A DNA stretch of 64,000 nt, taken from assembly GCA_004299485.1 (NCBI GenBank), contig SCQP01000016.1, positions 149,842-213,841 of the forward strand, given 5' to 3'. This DNA comes from Acidobacteriota bacterium (GTDB taxonomy: Bacteria > Acidobacteriota > Terriglobia > Terriglobales > SCQP01). A program made the position numbers and the translations under genes. This document shows, piece after piece, positions 32,832 to 40,821 of the stretch; within the stretch, counting starts at the first letter, position 1; each line of letters begins with the position of its first letter. Below the pieces are notes generated by a model. The model was not told where the DNA came from. It was given only the letters and a program-made list of their open reading frames with translations, and ran no database searches.

Positions 32832-34217
32832 ATGCTGGAAACGGCACCTTCACCGCCAGCGGATCGCTCGCCGCAGCCGAGCGCAGCCCTGCGGGAATCC
32901 ATGCAGCCGCTCAGTCCTTACTTCCACACGCTGGAGTCCCTGCCCACCTGGCGCTGGAGCGGCCGCGTGGTCAAAGCCGTCGGCCAGATCGTCGAAAGCG
33001 ATGGCCCGCCCTGCTCGGTGGGTGAAGTCTGCGCCATTCTCGGCGCCGATGGCCGCGGCGTGGAGGGGCAAGTGGTTGGTTTCCGCAAATCTACCGTCCT
33101 GAGCATGCCGCTACGCGCATTGCAAGGCATTCGCTTCGGCGATCGCCTGGTGACCTGGGGCGCCAAGCCCGCCATGCCGGTGGGTGATGCCCTGCTCGGA
33201 CGCGTCACCGACGGCAGCGGCCTTGCTTTCGATGAGCTCGGCGAAATTCTCACCGATGCGACGCGGCCGTATGATGCCGAGCCACCCTCGCCCATGGACC
33301 GCGTCCTCATCGAACAGCCGCTCGGTTCGGGCATCCGCGCCATCGACGGCCTGCTGACCTGCGGCCGCGGCCAGCGTCTGGGGATTTTTGGCGGCAGCGG
33401 CGTGGGCAAGAGCACTCTCATCGGCATGATGACGCGCAATACCATGGCCGACCTCACCGTGCTGGCGCTGGTGGGAGAACGCGGCCGCGAAGTCCGCGAA
33501 TTTTTGCAGGACGCGCTCGGCGACGAAGGCCGCAAGCGCTCGGTGGTGGTGGTTTCAACTTCCGATCAGTCGCCGCTGTTGCGCATCCGCGCCGCCCTCG
33601 CCGCCACGGCCATCGCCGAACATTTTGCCCACCGCGGCAGGCACGTGCTGCTGGTGGTCGATTCGCTCACCCGCTTCGCCATGGCGCAGCGTGAAATTGG
33701 CCTCGCCGCGGGCGAGCCGCCCACGGCCAAAGGCTACACGCCCTCGGTGTTTGCGCTGCTGGCGCGGTTGGTCGAACGTGCCGGCCAGTTCCGCGACGGC
33801 AGCATCACCGCCTTCTATACCGTGCTGATGGAGGGCGACGATCAGCAGGATCCGCTGGTCGATGCCGTGCGTTCGCTGCTCGATGGCCATATCATTCTTG
33901 ACCGCCAGCTCGGCTCGCAGGGTCACTATCCCGCGATCCATCTGCTGGACAGCCTCAGCCGCCTCATGCCCGCCGTCACTTCACCCGAGCATCGCCGCCA
34001 GGCCGGCCGGCTGCGGCAGCTTCTGGCGGCCTACCGCCGCTCGGAAGACCTGGTGCGCATCGGCGCCTATCAGGCTGGGGCCGATCCCTTGCTCGACCAG
34101 GCGCTGAAGGCGCTGCCGGTGATCCAGTCGTACCTGCGCCAGGGCTCGTCAGAGAAGCTCGATTTCGCCGCCTCGGTGCAACAATTGCTCGAGCTGCCGC
34201 TGGGAGAAAGCGCGTGA
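32832..34217 (+). CDS. fliI: Flagellum-specific export ATPase FliI
   Basis: The protein has 461 residues. After a 30-residue Pro/Ser-rich start come the beta-barrel domain and the F1-like ATPase core: GIFGGSGVGKSTLIGMM around 184-200 (Walker A), LALVGERGREVREF, HVLLVVDSLTRFAMAQREIGLA (Walker B) and the GSITAFYTVLMEGDDQQDPL segment that separates FliI from F-ATPase beta. It energises type III export with FliH. It overlaps fliJ as GTGA. Confidence 0.97.
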   Translation: MLETAPSPPADRSPQPSAALRESMQPLSPYFHTLESLPTWRWSGRVVKAVGQIVESDGPPCSVGEVCAILGADGRGVEGQVVGFRKSTVLSMPLRALQGIRFGDRLVTWGAKPAMPVGDALLGRVTDGSGLAFDELGEILTDATRPYDAEPPSPMDRVLIEQPLGSGIRAIDGLLTCGRGQRLGIFGGSGVGKSTLIGMMTRNTMADLTVLALVGERGREVREFLQDALGDEGRKRSVVVVSTSDQSPLLRIRAALAATAIAEHFAHRGRHVLLVVDSLTRFAMAQREIGLAAGEPPTAKGYTPSVFALLARLVERAGQFRDGSITAFYTVLMEGDDQQDPLVDAVRSLLDGHIILDRQLGSQGHYPAIHLLDSLSRLMPAVTSPEHRRQAGRLRQLLAAYRRSEDLVRIGAYQAGADPLLDQALKALPVIQSYLRQGSSEKLDFAASVQQLLELPLGESA

Positions 34218-34666
34218 AATTCACCGCTTCCTTGCAGCGCGTCCTGCAACTACGCCGCAGCCTCGAGCGGCAGGAAGAAATGAAGCTGTCGCGGCTGGCC
34301 GCCCGGCGCCAGGCGATTACCGCCGCCGAAGCCGGCAACCGCGCCGAGGCTCGCAGCGAGCAGTCGGCGCTGCTGCGCGACCTGAGCAGTGAGGTCAGCG
34401 GCGCCGAGTTGCAGCTTGCCGGCTTGCGCCATGAGATTGAAGCCGAGCGCGCGGTGCGCCTGCGGCTCGAGGCAGTCCAGGCCGAGCGCGCCCAGCTTCA
34501 GCAGCAGCTTGTGCTGCTGCACCGCACCCGCGAGCGCGAAACCCTCGACACCCTCGAGGCTCACTGCCGTGAGGCCGAGCGCCGTGAACGCCTCCGGCGT
34601 GACCAGGCCGCCTTGGATGAAGCCTTCCTGCTGCGCCGGCACGACCGCCAGCACGAGGAAGGTTAG
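34214..34666 (+). CDS. fliJ: Flagellar export chaperone FliJ
   Basis: The protein has 150 residues from a GTG start that overlaps the fliI stop. Nearly the whole protein is a two-stranded coiled coil rich in Arg, Glu, Gln and Leu (KFTASLQRVLQLRRSLERQEE), as expected for FliJ, the stalk-like partner of the FliI ring. The call depends mainly on position and coiled-coil character because FliJ is poorly conserved. A 14-bp perfect palindrome covers its stop codon. Confidence 0.85.
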   Translation: MKFTASLQRVLQLRRSLERQEEMKLSRLAARRQAITAAEAGNRAEARSEQSALLRDLSSEVSGAELQLAGLRHEIEAERAVRLRLEAVQAERAQLQQQLVLLHRTRERETLDTLEAHCREAERRERLRRDQAALDEAFLLRRHDRQHEEG

Positions 34667-34676
34667 AAGCTTCTAA
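34663..34676. repeat. 14-bp perfect palindrome at the fliJ stop
   Basis: TTAGAAGCTTCTAA includes the TAG stop of fliJ and is followed by TCTTCCC. A related hairpin (CTTAGA-GACT-TCTAAG) is found at 37829-37844 before fliL. Either could be an operator or an RNA hairpin; no T run follows. Confidence 0.4.
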
Positions 34677-34728
34677 TCTTCCCTTGGGGACGGGACTTTG
34701 GCGGGCGGCGTGCAAGAAGGGGAGCGTG

Positions 34729-36102
34729 ATGGCAGTCGCTCCAACGTCCGCGCCCGCACCGGCCCCGGCTAATGCCGCGGTTTCCGCATCGGCCACGCCG
34801 GCTTCGCCGAATTCCACAGGAGCGCCCCATGGCGCTGCGGCGCAGACAAACGGCTTTGGTAAGCACTTGCAGCAGGCATTGGCGGCGCCGGCCGCATCCG
34901 CAAAATCTGCGGGGCCGCAAGGCACGCCCGGCAAGGGTAAGCCGGATAAGAAGCCAGGCACGCCCCCGTCCTCTGCTTCCGCACCGGCCGCATCGGCAGC
35001 GCCGGTAGCGGCCCTGATTGCCGTCCCAGGTACCCCGTCTCCTTCTGCGCCCGCCGCTTCTTTGCCGGCGGCAGCAGTTGCGGTTGCTGCGACACCACTG
35101 CCCATTCCGGCGCCGCCGGGCAGCGCCGCGGCAGTGACGGAGAGCGCGCCGCAATCTGACGCCGCGGTGCCCACCGCCGCGCCCAAGCTTCCGGTAGTCA
35201 CGGTGGCGGCGGCCAGTACGACGCTGCCGGCTCCCGCGATCGCGTCCGCAAAGTCCGCTGCCCCGGCGGCACCCGCCGCCGTGGCAACACCTGCACCCAC
35301 GCACACCGACGCTGCACCGGCGCCGGTCAGCCAGGCACAGCCGGGTCAGCCGGGGGCAAGCAATGATTCCCATGCTGGCAGCGGCAACGCCGCCGGCAAC
35401 TCCAACGGCAACGGAGCGCAAGCGTTTACACCCGCGACGCCGGGCGCGCCGGCTTCCGGCAGCGCGGCCAAGCCCGCGTTCAAGATCAATGGGAATGCGC
35501 CGGCTGCGCCGCCTGTAACGCCTGGGCCAGCGCCGTCTGGCCTCGCTGCGAACGCCGCGGGAACGGCCACGCCGGCCGCACCGCTCGCGGCCGCGTCCCA
35601 TCCGGCGCCGGGCACAGCTTCGCCGGCCACGGCCGCCAATCCCGCTCCGCCGGCCGCCGCGCCCTCGCCGTCCCTGCAAGCCGGCTGGCAAGCTGCTTCC
35701 GCTCATGCGGCGCTCGGAGGACAGGCCAATCGCGAAATCAACCTTGCCGTCCGCACCGAGCAGCTCGGCACCGTGCAACTGCACGCCACCATGCAAAACA
35801 ACGTGCTCGGGGCGACGCTGGCAATCGCCAGCGCCGATGCCCATCACTGGCTCACCGCGCAGTTGCCGGTGCTGGAGCAGACGCTCACCGCCCGCCAGGT
35901 GCAGGTCGGTAATTTGCAACTCATTCACTCCCAGACTGGCGGCAGCAGCAACGGCAGTGCGCAGAACCATTCGCAGCCGCAAGCCCCGCCGCGCCCTTTC
36001 GTCACGTCACACGCTCCCGCCGCGCCGCTACCCGCGCCTGCGGCCCCCACCGAATTGCTGCCCCCCACCCCCCAAGGATCGCGTCTGAATTTGCTCGCCT
36101 GA
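34729..36102 (+). CDS. fliK: Flagellar hook-length control protein FliK
   Basis: The product is 457 residues from the ATG at 34729, preceded by AAGGGGAG; an upstream TTG lacks such a site. Residues 1-340 are low-complexity Ala/Pro/Ser/Thr, as in many GC-rich FliK proteins. The C-terminal Flg_hook domain is recognisable: REINLAVRTEQLGTVQLHA, NNVLGATLAIASADAHHWL, and VLEQTLTARQVQVGNLQL. FliK measures hook length and switches export specificity through FlhB. The position before flgD and flgE supports the call. Confidence 0.85.
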   Translation: MAVAPTSAPAPAPANAAVSASATPASPNSTGAPHGAAAQTNGFGKHLQQALAAPAASAKSAGPQGTPGKGKPDKKPGTPPSSASAPAASAAPVAALIAVPGTPSPSAPAASLPAAAVAVAATPLPIPAPPGSAAAVTESAPQSDAAVPTAAPKLPVVTVAAASTTLPAPAIASAKSAAPAAPAAVATPAPTHTDAAPAPVSQAQPGQPGASNDSHAGSGNAAGNSNGNGAQAFTPATPGAPASGSAAKPAFKINGNAPAAPPVTPGPAPSGLAANAAGTATPAAPLAAASHPAPGTASPATAANPAPPAAAPSPSLQAGWQAASAHAALGGQANREINLAVRTEQLGTVQLHATMQNNVLGATLAIASADAHHWLTAQLPVLEQTLTARQVQVGNLQLIHSQTGGSSNGSAQNHSQPQAPPRPFVTSHAPAAPLPAPAAPTELLPPTPQGSRLNLLA

Positions 36103-36111
36103 GGTAACCGT

Positions 36112-36423
36112 ATGCACAGCATCGCTTCACCCAACACCAGCAGCGTCGGCAGCGGCAACCCGCCCAGTCCTGCGCCCACCAACGCCAATAGCCTGCTCAA
36201 CGGCAACGACTTCATCAGTCTGCTCACCGCCGAGCTGAAGCATCAGGATCCGACCAAGCCCATGGATCCGACGCAGTTTGTCTCGCAACTGGTCCAGTTC
36301 AACAGCCTGGAGCAGTTGATTTCGATCAACCAGGATCTGAAGCCCGCCTCCGGTTCCGGCACTGGCTCGGGCTCCGGCACGGGTTCCGGCGCCAACGCTG
36401 GTCCCAAGCCCGCCCAGTCCTGA
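36112..36423 (+). CDS. flgD: Short flagellar hook-cap protein FlgD
   Basis: The protein has 103 residues. LNGNDFISLLTAELKHQDPTKPMDPTQFVSQLVQFNSLEQL-type sequence is the exact FlgD N-terminal domain (only its key LL..EL..QDP..P.D...F..QL..F motif is quoted in part). After it comes only a Gly/Ser tail of about 25 residues. The usual C-terminal Ig-like and Tudor-like domains (another 100 or more residues) are missing. Short FlgD forms do occur, so this may still be a working cap. Confidence 0.93.
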   Translation: MHSIASPNTSSVGSGNPPSPAPTNANSLLNGNDFISLLTAELKHQDPTKPMDPTQFVSQLVQFNSLEQLISINQDLKPASGSGTGSGSGTGSGANAGPKPAQS

Positions 36424-36466
36424 AACCTTCAACTGGCAATTTGCAACTTTCCGTACAGGAGCCCCT

Positions 36467-37714
36467 ATGCCTTCCTTTTCCGTCCCGCTATCCGGCCTCA
36501 ACTCCAGCTCGCAGGAGATGACGCTGATCGCCAATAACCTGGCCAACCTGAACACGCCCGGCTACAAATCGTCGGTCGCTCAGTTCACCACCCTGTTCTA
36601 TCAGTCATTGGGTGAATCCGGCGATGGCAACCCGATGCAGGTCGGCACCGGCACCGCCATCGGCAACGTGACCATGAACCTGACCGACGGCGCCATCCAG
36701 TCCACTGGCATTAACTCGAACCTGGCCATTCAGGGTTCGGGCATGTTCGTGGTCAACAACAACGGCCAGCAAGTGTACACCCGCGCCGGCGATTTCGTCC
36801 TCGGCAACACCGGCTATCTGGAAGCATCCGATGGCAGTCTGGTGCAGGGCTATCCAGCGGTGAATGGCGTGGTCAACCCCAACGCGCCGCTCGGCAATCT
36901 GCTGGTGGGCAGTGGCATTACCAGCCCTGCCCGGGCCACTGCCAATGTCACGATGGGAATGAATCTCGATAGCCAGACCGCGGTGGGAGGCACGTTCTCG
37001 CAGCCGGTTCAGGTTTACGACTCCCTCGGTGGCACGCACACCCTGACCGCGACGTTTACCAAGACCGGCACGAACGCCTGGAGCTATACCGTCACCCTGC
37101 CCGGCGCGGATACGGGCGGCGCCACGCCCACCACCATGGCCAGCGGCAATTTGACCTTCAATACCAGTGGCGACCTGACCGGCGGCACCGGCACGCCCCC
37201 GCAGATTACCGTCAACCTCACCTCGCCCGCACTCGCCGATGGCGCGGCGGCGTTCAACATCAACTGGAAGCTGTTCGGTCCCCAGGGCAATTCGCTCATC
37301 ACGCAGGCGGCGGCGGCCTCAGCCCCTCTGGCCTCGCATCAGGATGGTGTGCCCAGCGGCAGCTTGATCAACTTCAGTATCGGCCCCGACGGCTCCATCA
37401 CCGGCGCCTTCAGCAACGGGCAATCCCAGACGCTGGGGCAGGTCGTACTCGCAACCTTCGCCAATGACCAGGGCATCCAGGCGGTTGGCAACAACAATTT
37501 CATCGCCACCGCTGCCTCCGGCATCGCCACCATCGGGACACCAGGGTCCGGCAATCGCGGCTCGGTGCAGGGCAGCTCGATTGAGCAGTCCAACGTGGAT
37601 ATTGCCGGTCAGTTCGCCGAACTGATTCAGGCGCAGCAGAGCTACGAAGCCAGCGCTAAAGCGGTGACCACCTTCAATCAAGTCACCCAGGCGACGCTCA
37701 ACATGCAGCAATAA
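36467..37714 (+). CDS. flgE: Flagellar hook protein FlgE
   Basis: The protein has 415 residues. The start SFSVPLSGLNSSSQEMTLIANNLANLNTPGYKSS holds the axial-protein motif; VGTGTAIGNVTMNLTDGAIQSTG and the NLAIQGSGMFVV, VYTRAGDF and LGNTGYLEASDG blocks are FlgE-specific. A Thr/Gly-rich central domain and the C-terminal QSYEASAKAVTTFNQVTQATLNMQQ helix complete it. It builds the hook. A 43-bp spacer with an AGGAG site precedes it, and a good intrinsic terminator follows. Confidence 0.96.
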   Translation: MPSFSVPLSGLNSSSQEMTLIANNLANLNTPGYKSSVAQFTTLFYQSLGESGDGNPMQVGTGTAIGNVTMNLTDGAIQSTGINSNLAIQGSGMFVVNNNGQQVYTRAGDFVLGNTGYLEASDGSLVQGYPAVNGVVNPNAPLGNLLVGSGITSPARATANVTMGMNLDSQTAVGGTFSQPVQVYDSLGGTHTLTATFTKTGTNAWSYTVTLPGADTGGATPTTMASGNLTFNTSGDLTGGTGTPPQITVNLTSPALADGAAAFNINWKLFGPQGNSLITQAAAASAPLASHQDGVPSGSLINFSIGPDGSITGAFSNGQSQTLGQVVLATFANDQGIQAVGNNNFIATAASGIATIGTPGSGNRGSVQGSSIEQSNVDIAGQFAELIQAQQSYEASAKAVTTFNQVTQATLNMQQ

Positions 37715-37737
37715 TGGTCCGATACGCGGGGGAGCCG

Positions 37738-37777
37738 GTGGCGTGGCGCAGCCACGCCAGGCCCCGCGCCAGTCAAT
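37738..37777 (+). repeat. Family A repeat fragment (right half)
   Basis: GGCGTGGCGCAGCCACGCC followed by GGCCCCGCGCCAGTCAAT matches the right half of the family A copy at 5959-6051. The left hairpin of the family is absent. It lies between flgE and its terminator. Confidence 0.55.
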
Positions 37778-37791
37778 CGTTCTTTCCGCCA

Positions 37792-37828
37792 GGGCTGGCC
37801 GTGCAGGCGCGCGGCCAGCCCCCTTTTT
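37792..37828 (+). terminator. Intrinsic terminator after flgE
   Basis: Perfect 9-bp GC arms (37792-37800 and 37813-37821) flank a 12-nt loop, and CC then TTTTT (37824-37828) follow. This is the clearest factor-independent terminator in the window and splits the flagellar cluster into two transcription units. Confidence 0.75.
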
Positions 37829-37870
37829 CTTAGAGACTTCTAAGCTGGCCATGGCGCTTCAATTGCCTTA

Positions 37871-38296
37871 ATGCAGGGCATGAGGAAGCGTCTAAGAATT
37901 GCCGCCGCGCCGGTTGCCTTTTCCGTCATGCTCCTGACCGGCTGCGGGATGCTCCACGGGGGCGGCAAAAAAGTCAAAGCCGCGGCTGCAACACTGCCGC
38001 TGCGGGTGATTACCCTGCCCACCAGTGTCTACAACCTGGACGACCCCACACCGGCCTATCTGCGGCTGGGCGTTTCTCTGGGACTGAATACTCCCACGGC
38101 GAAAGACGATGTCGCCGTGCAGACGGTCGCGCGCGACACCCTGGTGAATTTGGTGACGGCGCAGACTTCCGCCGTGCTGCTCACGCCGGCGGGCAAAGAA
38201 AATCTCAAAAAAGCCGTGCTTGCGGAAATGCAGAAGCGCCTGCCCGATGCCGGCGTTCGTGAAGTCTATTTTGATCAGTTTCTGATCCAGCGCTGA
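37871..38296 (+). CDS. fliL: FliL-like protein with a lipobox
   Basis: The protein has 141 residues. The C-terminal 100 residues (PTSVYNLDDPTPAYLRLGVSL, and TLVNLVTAQTSAVLLTPAGKENLKKAVLAEM) match the FliL periplasmic domain. Normally FliL is held by a single uncleaved membrane helix; here the N-terminus is RIAAAPVAFSVMLLTGCG, with a perfect lipobox LTGC at 22-25. It would then be an acylated lipoprotein. FliL supports stator function. It opens the second flagellar transcription unit, after the terminator. Confidence 0.8.
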   Translation: MQGMRKRLRIAAAPVAFSVMLLTGCGMLHGGGKKVKAAAATLPLRVITLPTSVYNLDDPTPAYLRLGVSLGLNTPTAKDDVAVQTVARDTLVNLVTAQTSAVLLTPAGKENLKKAVLAEMQKRLPDAGVREVYFDQFLIQR

Positions 38297-38304
38297 GAAT
38301 CCCT

Positions 38305-38640
38305 ATGGCCACTGCTACCCCTGCCACTGCCGAAGTCCTTCCCGAAGCGGCCGCACCACCCGCTCCCGCCGCGCCCGAGGCGGTGGCAGCGCCCGCACCG
38401 TCCAGTCCGCTCGACCGCTGGACGGATCTGCAGTGGCTGCCCTGCAATCTCGAAGTCAAACTGTCCGTGCCGCACTTCACGGTCGGCGATGTGCTGCGCA
38501 TGGCGCCGCAATCGGTGGTGGAAACGCGCTGGCAGCAGAATGCCGATGTTCCCGTCCGCGCCAACGGTCAACTGCTCGCCTGGGCGGAATTTGAAGGCGT
38601 GGACGAAAAGCTGGCGGTGCGCATCACCCGGCTGGCGTAA
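38305..38640 (+). CDS. fliN: Flagellar motor switch protein FliN (SpoA domain)
   Basis: The protein has 111 residues. An Ala/Pro-rich N-terminus of about 40 residues leads to a single SpoA domain: PCNLEVKLSVPHFTVGDVLRM, QSVVETRWQQNADVPVRANGQLLAWAEFE and EKLAVRITRL. This is FliN, the lower C-ring component. Homologues usually sit next to fliM, but no fliM gene is present between fliL and fliN. The variable N-terminus lets it pair with a partner elsewhere. Confidence 0.9.
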   Translation: MATATPATAEVLPEAAAPPAPAAPEAVAAPAPSSPLDRWTDLQWLPCNLEVKLSVPHFTVGDVLRMAPQSVVETRWQQNADVPVRANGQLLAWAEFEGVDEKLAVRITRLA

Positions 38641-38649
38641 ACGGATCTC

Positions 38650-38916
38650 ATGGCAACCCACAGCATGCACGGTTTTGATCTGCGCCGCTGGCTGGCCCGG
38701 CCGCATCACCGCCGTCAGCGCCGCCTGCGGCTGATTGAAACCCTCTCGCTGGGCGAGCGCCGTTTTATCGGGCTGCTCTCGGTCGATGGCCGCGAGCTGC
38801 TGGTAGGCGCGACCACGCATTCCCTCTCGCTGCTCACCGAACTCGGCGAACACGACTTTGACGATTTCCTGCAGACGCCGCCGTCATCCAGCCAAGCGGG
38901 CGGAGAACTCCAGTGA
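38650..38916 (+). CDS. FliO-like flagellar export protein lacking a membrane helix
   Basis: The protein has 88 residues. RRLRLIETLSLGERRFIGLLSVDGRELLVGATTHSLSLLTEL has the beta-rich FliO cytoplasmic pattern (a LSLG-x-R, V-x-V-x-G-x-x-LLVG-x-T and L-x-x-L sequence, quoted here in part). The transmembrane segment that normally precedes it is missing, replaced by a basic His/Arg stretch. Position between fliN and fliP is exactly that of fliO, and this is the main support. A family A repeat separates it from fliP. Confidence 0.65.
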   Translation: MATHSMHGFDLRRWLARPHHRRQRRLRLIETLSLGERRFIGLLSVDGRELLVGATTHSLSLLTELGEHDFDDFLQTPPSSSQAGGELQ

Positions 38917-38933
38917 TTCACACAACTCACAGC

Positions 38934-39020
38934 GCAGCGCCGGGCTGGGGCCATGGGGCCCCCAGCCCGGCGCGAGCACAAGCGGGCCGCGCGGCAGAGC
39001 CGCGCTGGGTGCCCGCGCCA
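38934..39020 (+). repeat. Family A dispersed repeat, copy 2
   Basis: It reads GCAGCGCCGGGCTGGGGCC, then a GGGGCC/GGCCCC hairpin, AGCACAAGCGGG, a CGCGGCAGAGCCGCG palindrome and GCCCGCGCC. It is nearly base for base the copy at 59051-59144. It fills the gap between the FliO-like gene and fliP. Confidence 0.75.
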
Positions 39021-39034
39021 AAGGAAGCCCTGCA

Positions 39035-39718
39035 GTGATCGCACCCGCGGCGATGCTGGTGCAAGCCCCCGGCTTGCGCCTGCCCGGCATGAACAACGAC
39101 CTGTCCTGGACGATCGTCGTCATTCTCACGCTGGTCACGCTCATTCCGGCCATTCTGGTCTCCATGACGCCGTTCGTGCGCCTGCTGGTGGTGTTTCACT
39201 TTCTGCGCCAGGCGCTGGGCACCAACTCCGCGCCCAGCAATCAGATTCTCATCGGGCTAACGCTGTTTTTGACGTACTTCATCATGCAGCCGGTGGGCGC
39301 GCAGATTTACCAGAACGCGGTCGTTCCCTACAACAACGGCCGCATCAACATCACCCAGGCACTCGACCGATCGAGCGTGCCGGTTAAGGATTTCATGCTG
39401 CATTTCACGCGCGAAAACGACCTCGCGCTGTTCACCGCGGCGGCCAGGATGCCGCGACCGGCCAACGCTCAGGCGCTGCCCATGCGCGTGGTCATTCCCG
39501 CCTACATCGTCTCCGAGCTGCAGACCGGCTTCCAGATTGGCGTGGTGCTGTTCCTGCCGTTCATGGCGATTGACATGGTGGTGGCCTCGGTGACGACCGC
39601 GGTCGGCATGCTGCAGTTGCCCCCGGTGGTGATCTCGACGCCGCTGAAACTCCTCGTCTTCGTAGCCGCCGGCGGCTGGCATCTGCTGGTTGGCTCCCTG
39701 CTCCACAGCTTTGCGTGA
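39035..39718 (+). CDS. fliP: Flagellar export gate protein FliP
   Basis: The product is 227 residues from a GTG at 39035 with an AAGGAAG site 7 nt upstream, so the start lies just past the family A repeat. SWTIVVILTLVTLIPAILVSMTPFVRLLVVFHFLRQALG and NQILIGLTLFLTYFIM form the first helices; VIPAYIVSELQTGFQIGVVLFLPFMAIDMVVAS is the FliP signature (quoted in part). Four membrane segments are present. Unlike many FliP proteins it has no cleavable signal peptide. With FliQ and FliR it forms the export channel. Confidence 0.93.
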   Translation: MIAPAAMLVQAPGLRLPGMNNDLSWTIVVILTLVTLIPAILVSMTPFVRLLVVFHFLRQALGTNSAPSNQILIGLTLFLTYFIMQPVGAQIYQNAVVPYNNGRINITQALDRSSVPVKDFMLHFTRENDLALFTAAARMPRPANAQALPMRVVIPAYIVSELQTGFQIGVVLFLPFMAIDMVVASVTTAVGMLQLPPVVISTPLKLLVFVAAGGWHLLVGSLLHSFA

Positions 39719-39769
39719 CGACGCTTACGTGACCGATAGACCGACTGACCGAAACACCGACCGACCTCC

Positions 39770-40039
39770 ATGAACCCCGATCAAGCCGTTGAACTCGCCC
39801 GCAAGACGCTGGACATCACGCTGCTGATCTGCGCGCCCATCCTCATCTTTGCCACGGTCATCGGCCTGGTGGTCAGCATTCTGCAGGTGGTGACGTCGAT
39901 TCAGGACACCACCGTCTCGACCGTCCCGCGCCTGGCCGCGGTCGCCATCAGCGCTTTTTTTCTGGCGCCCTGGATGTTTCACGAGATGGTGTCCTTCACC
40001 CTCCGCCTGCTCGCCGACTTTTACCCCTATCTGCACTGA
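39770..40039 (+). CDS. fliQ: Flagellar export gate protein FliQ
   Basis: The protein has 89 residues with two membrane helices: DITLLICAPILIFATVIGLVVSILQ and LAAVAISAFFLAPWMF. The SIQDTTVSTVPRL loop between them is conserved in FliQ/SctS. Four copies join FliP and FliR in the export gate. A degenerate ACCGA-type short repeat (39724-39768) lies just upstream. Confidence 0.95.
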   Translation: MNPDQAVELARKTLDITLLICAPILIFATVIGLVVSILQVVTSIQDTTVSTVPRLAAVAISAFFLAPWMFHEMVSFTLRLLADFYPYLH

Positions 40040-40050
40040 GGCGCGCACCG

Positions 40051-40818
40051 GTGACCATCCCCACCCAGTGGATCGCCTACGTGGTGCCGGCGCTGCTGAT
40101 CGCCTGCCGCATGAGCGGCCTGCTCATCGCCGCGCCATTTTTTGGCGAAACGGCCGTACCGGCGCGCGTCAAAGCGGCGCTGGTGATCGCGCTGACGGCG
40201 CTGCTGCTGCCCATTACCTCGCCCGTGATGCCGCATCGCACGGTGCTCGATCTGTTCGGGGATGCGCTGTCGGAGTTGATTATCGGAGCCTTTCTGGGTC
40301 TGGCCGCGCAGGTGGTGTTTGAAGGCGCGATCCTCGCCGGTGAAGTGGCCAGCTTCCAGTTGGGCCTGAGTCTGGAAACGTCGATCGATCCCACCACCGG
40401 CGCCAGCAGCACCATCATGACCACCTTCCATCGCCTGGTGGTGCTCTACATTTTCCTGGAGATGGGTGTGCATCGCTGGATTTTGCTGGCGCTGCTCTCG
40501 AGCTTCGCCAAGCTGCCTCTGGGCACCAGCCTTGCGGCGCTCACCGGCCAGCAACTGCTGCACTTTGCCGGCAACCTCTGGATTTGGGGCCTGGAGCTGG
40601 TCATGCCCATCCTCATCGCCACCCTGCTGATCGACGTCACGCTGGCCTTTTTCTCCAAAATTGCGCCACAGTTGCCGGTGATGTATGTCGGCATTCCGGT
40701 CAAGCAATTGGTCGGCTACGCCGTGCTCGTTGCCGCCCTGCGCTTCTGGCCGAGTTTGGTGGGGCCGCAGTTCCAGAGCGCCATCGGCTTCTTTCTGCAA
40801 AACGCGCACAAGGTATAG
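40051..40818 (+). CDS. fliR: Flagellar export gate protein FliR
   Basis: The protein has 255 residues from a GTG start. RMSGLLIAAPFFGETAVPARVKAALVIALTALLLP (partly quoted) is the FliR/SctT signature, LGLAAQVVFEGAILAGEVASFQLGLS follows, then GSSTIMTTF-like GASSTIMTTFHRL and several more helices. It is the single-copy component of the gate and is often fused to FlhB, whose gene here starts 3 bp later. Confidence 0.95.
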   Translation: MTIPTQWIAYVVPALLIACRMSGLLIAAPFFGETAVPARVKAALVIALTALLLPITSPVMPHRTVLDLFGDALSELIIGAFLGLAAQVVFEGAILAGEVASFQLGLSLETSIDPTTGASSTIMTTFHRLVVLYIFLEMGVHRWILLALLSSFAKLPLGTSLAALTGQQLLHFAGNLWIWGLELVMPILIATLLIDVTLAFFSKIAPQLPVMYVGIPVKQLVGYAVLVAALRFWPSLVGPQFQSAIGFFLQNAHKV

Positions 40819-40821
40819 GCG

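Noticed and set aside
36434..36444. TGGCAATTTGC before flgE looks like a sigma-54 -24/-12 promoter
   Set aside because: The GG and GC are 6 bp apart instead of 10, so it cannot be a normal sigma-54 site.
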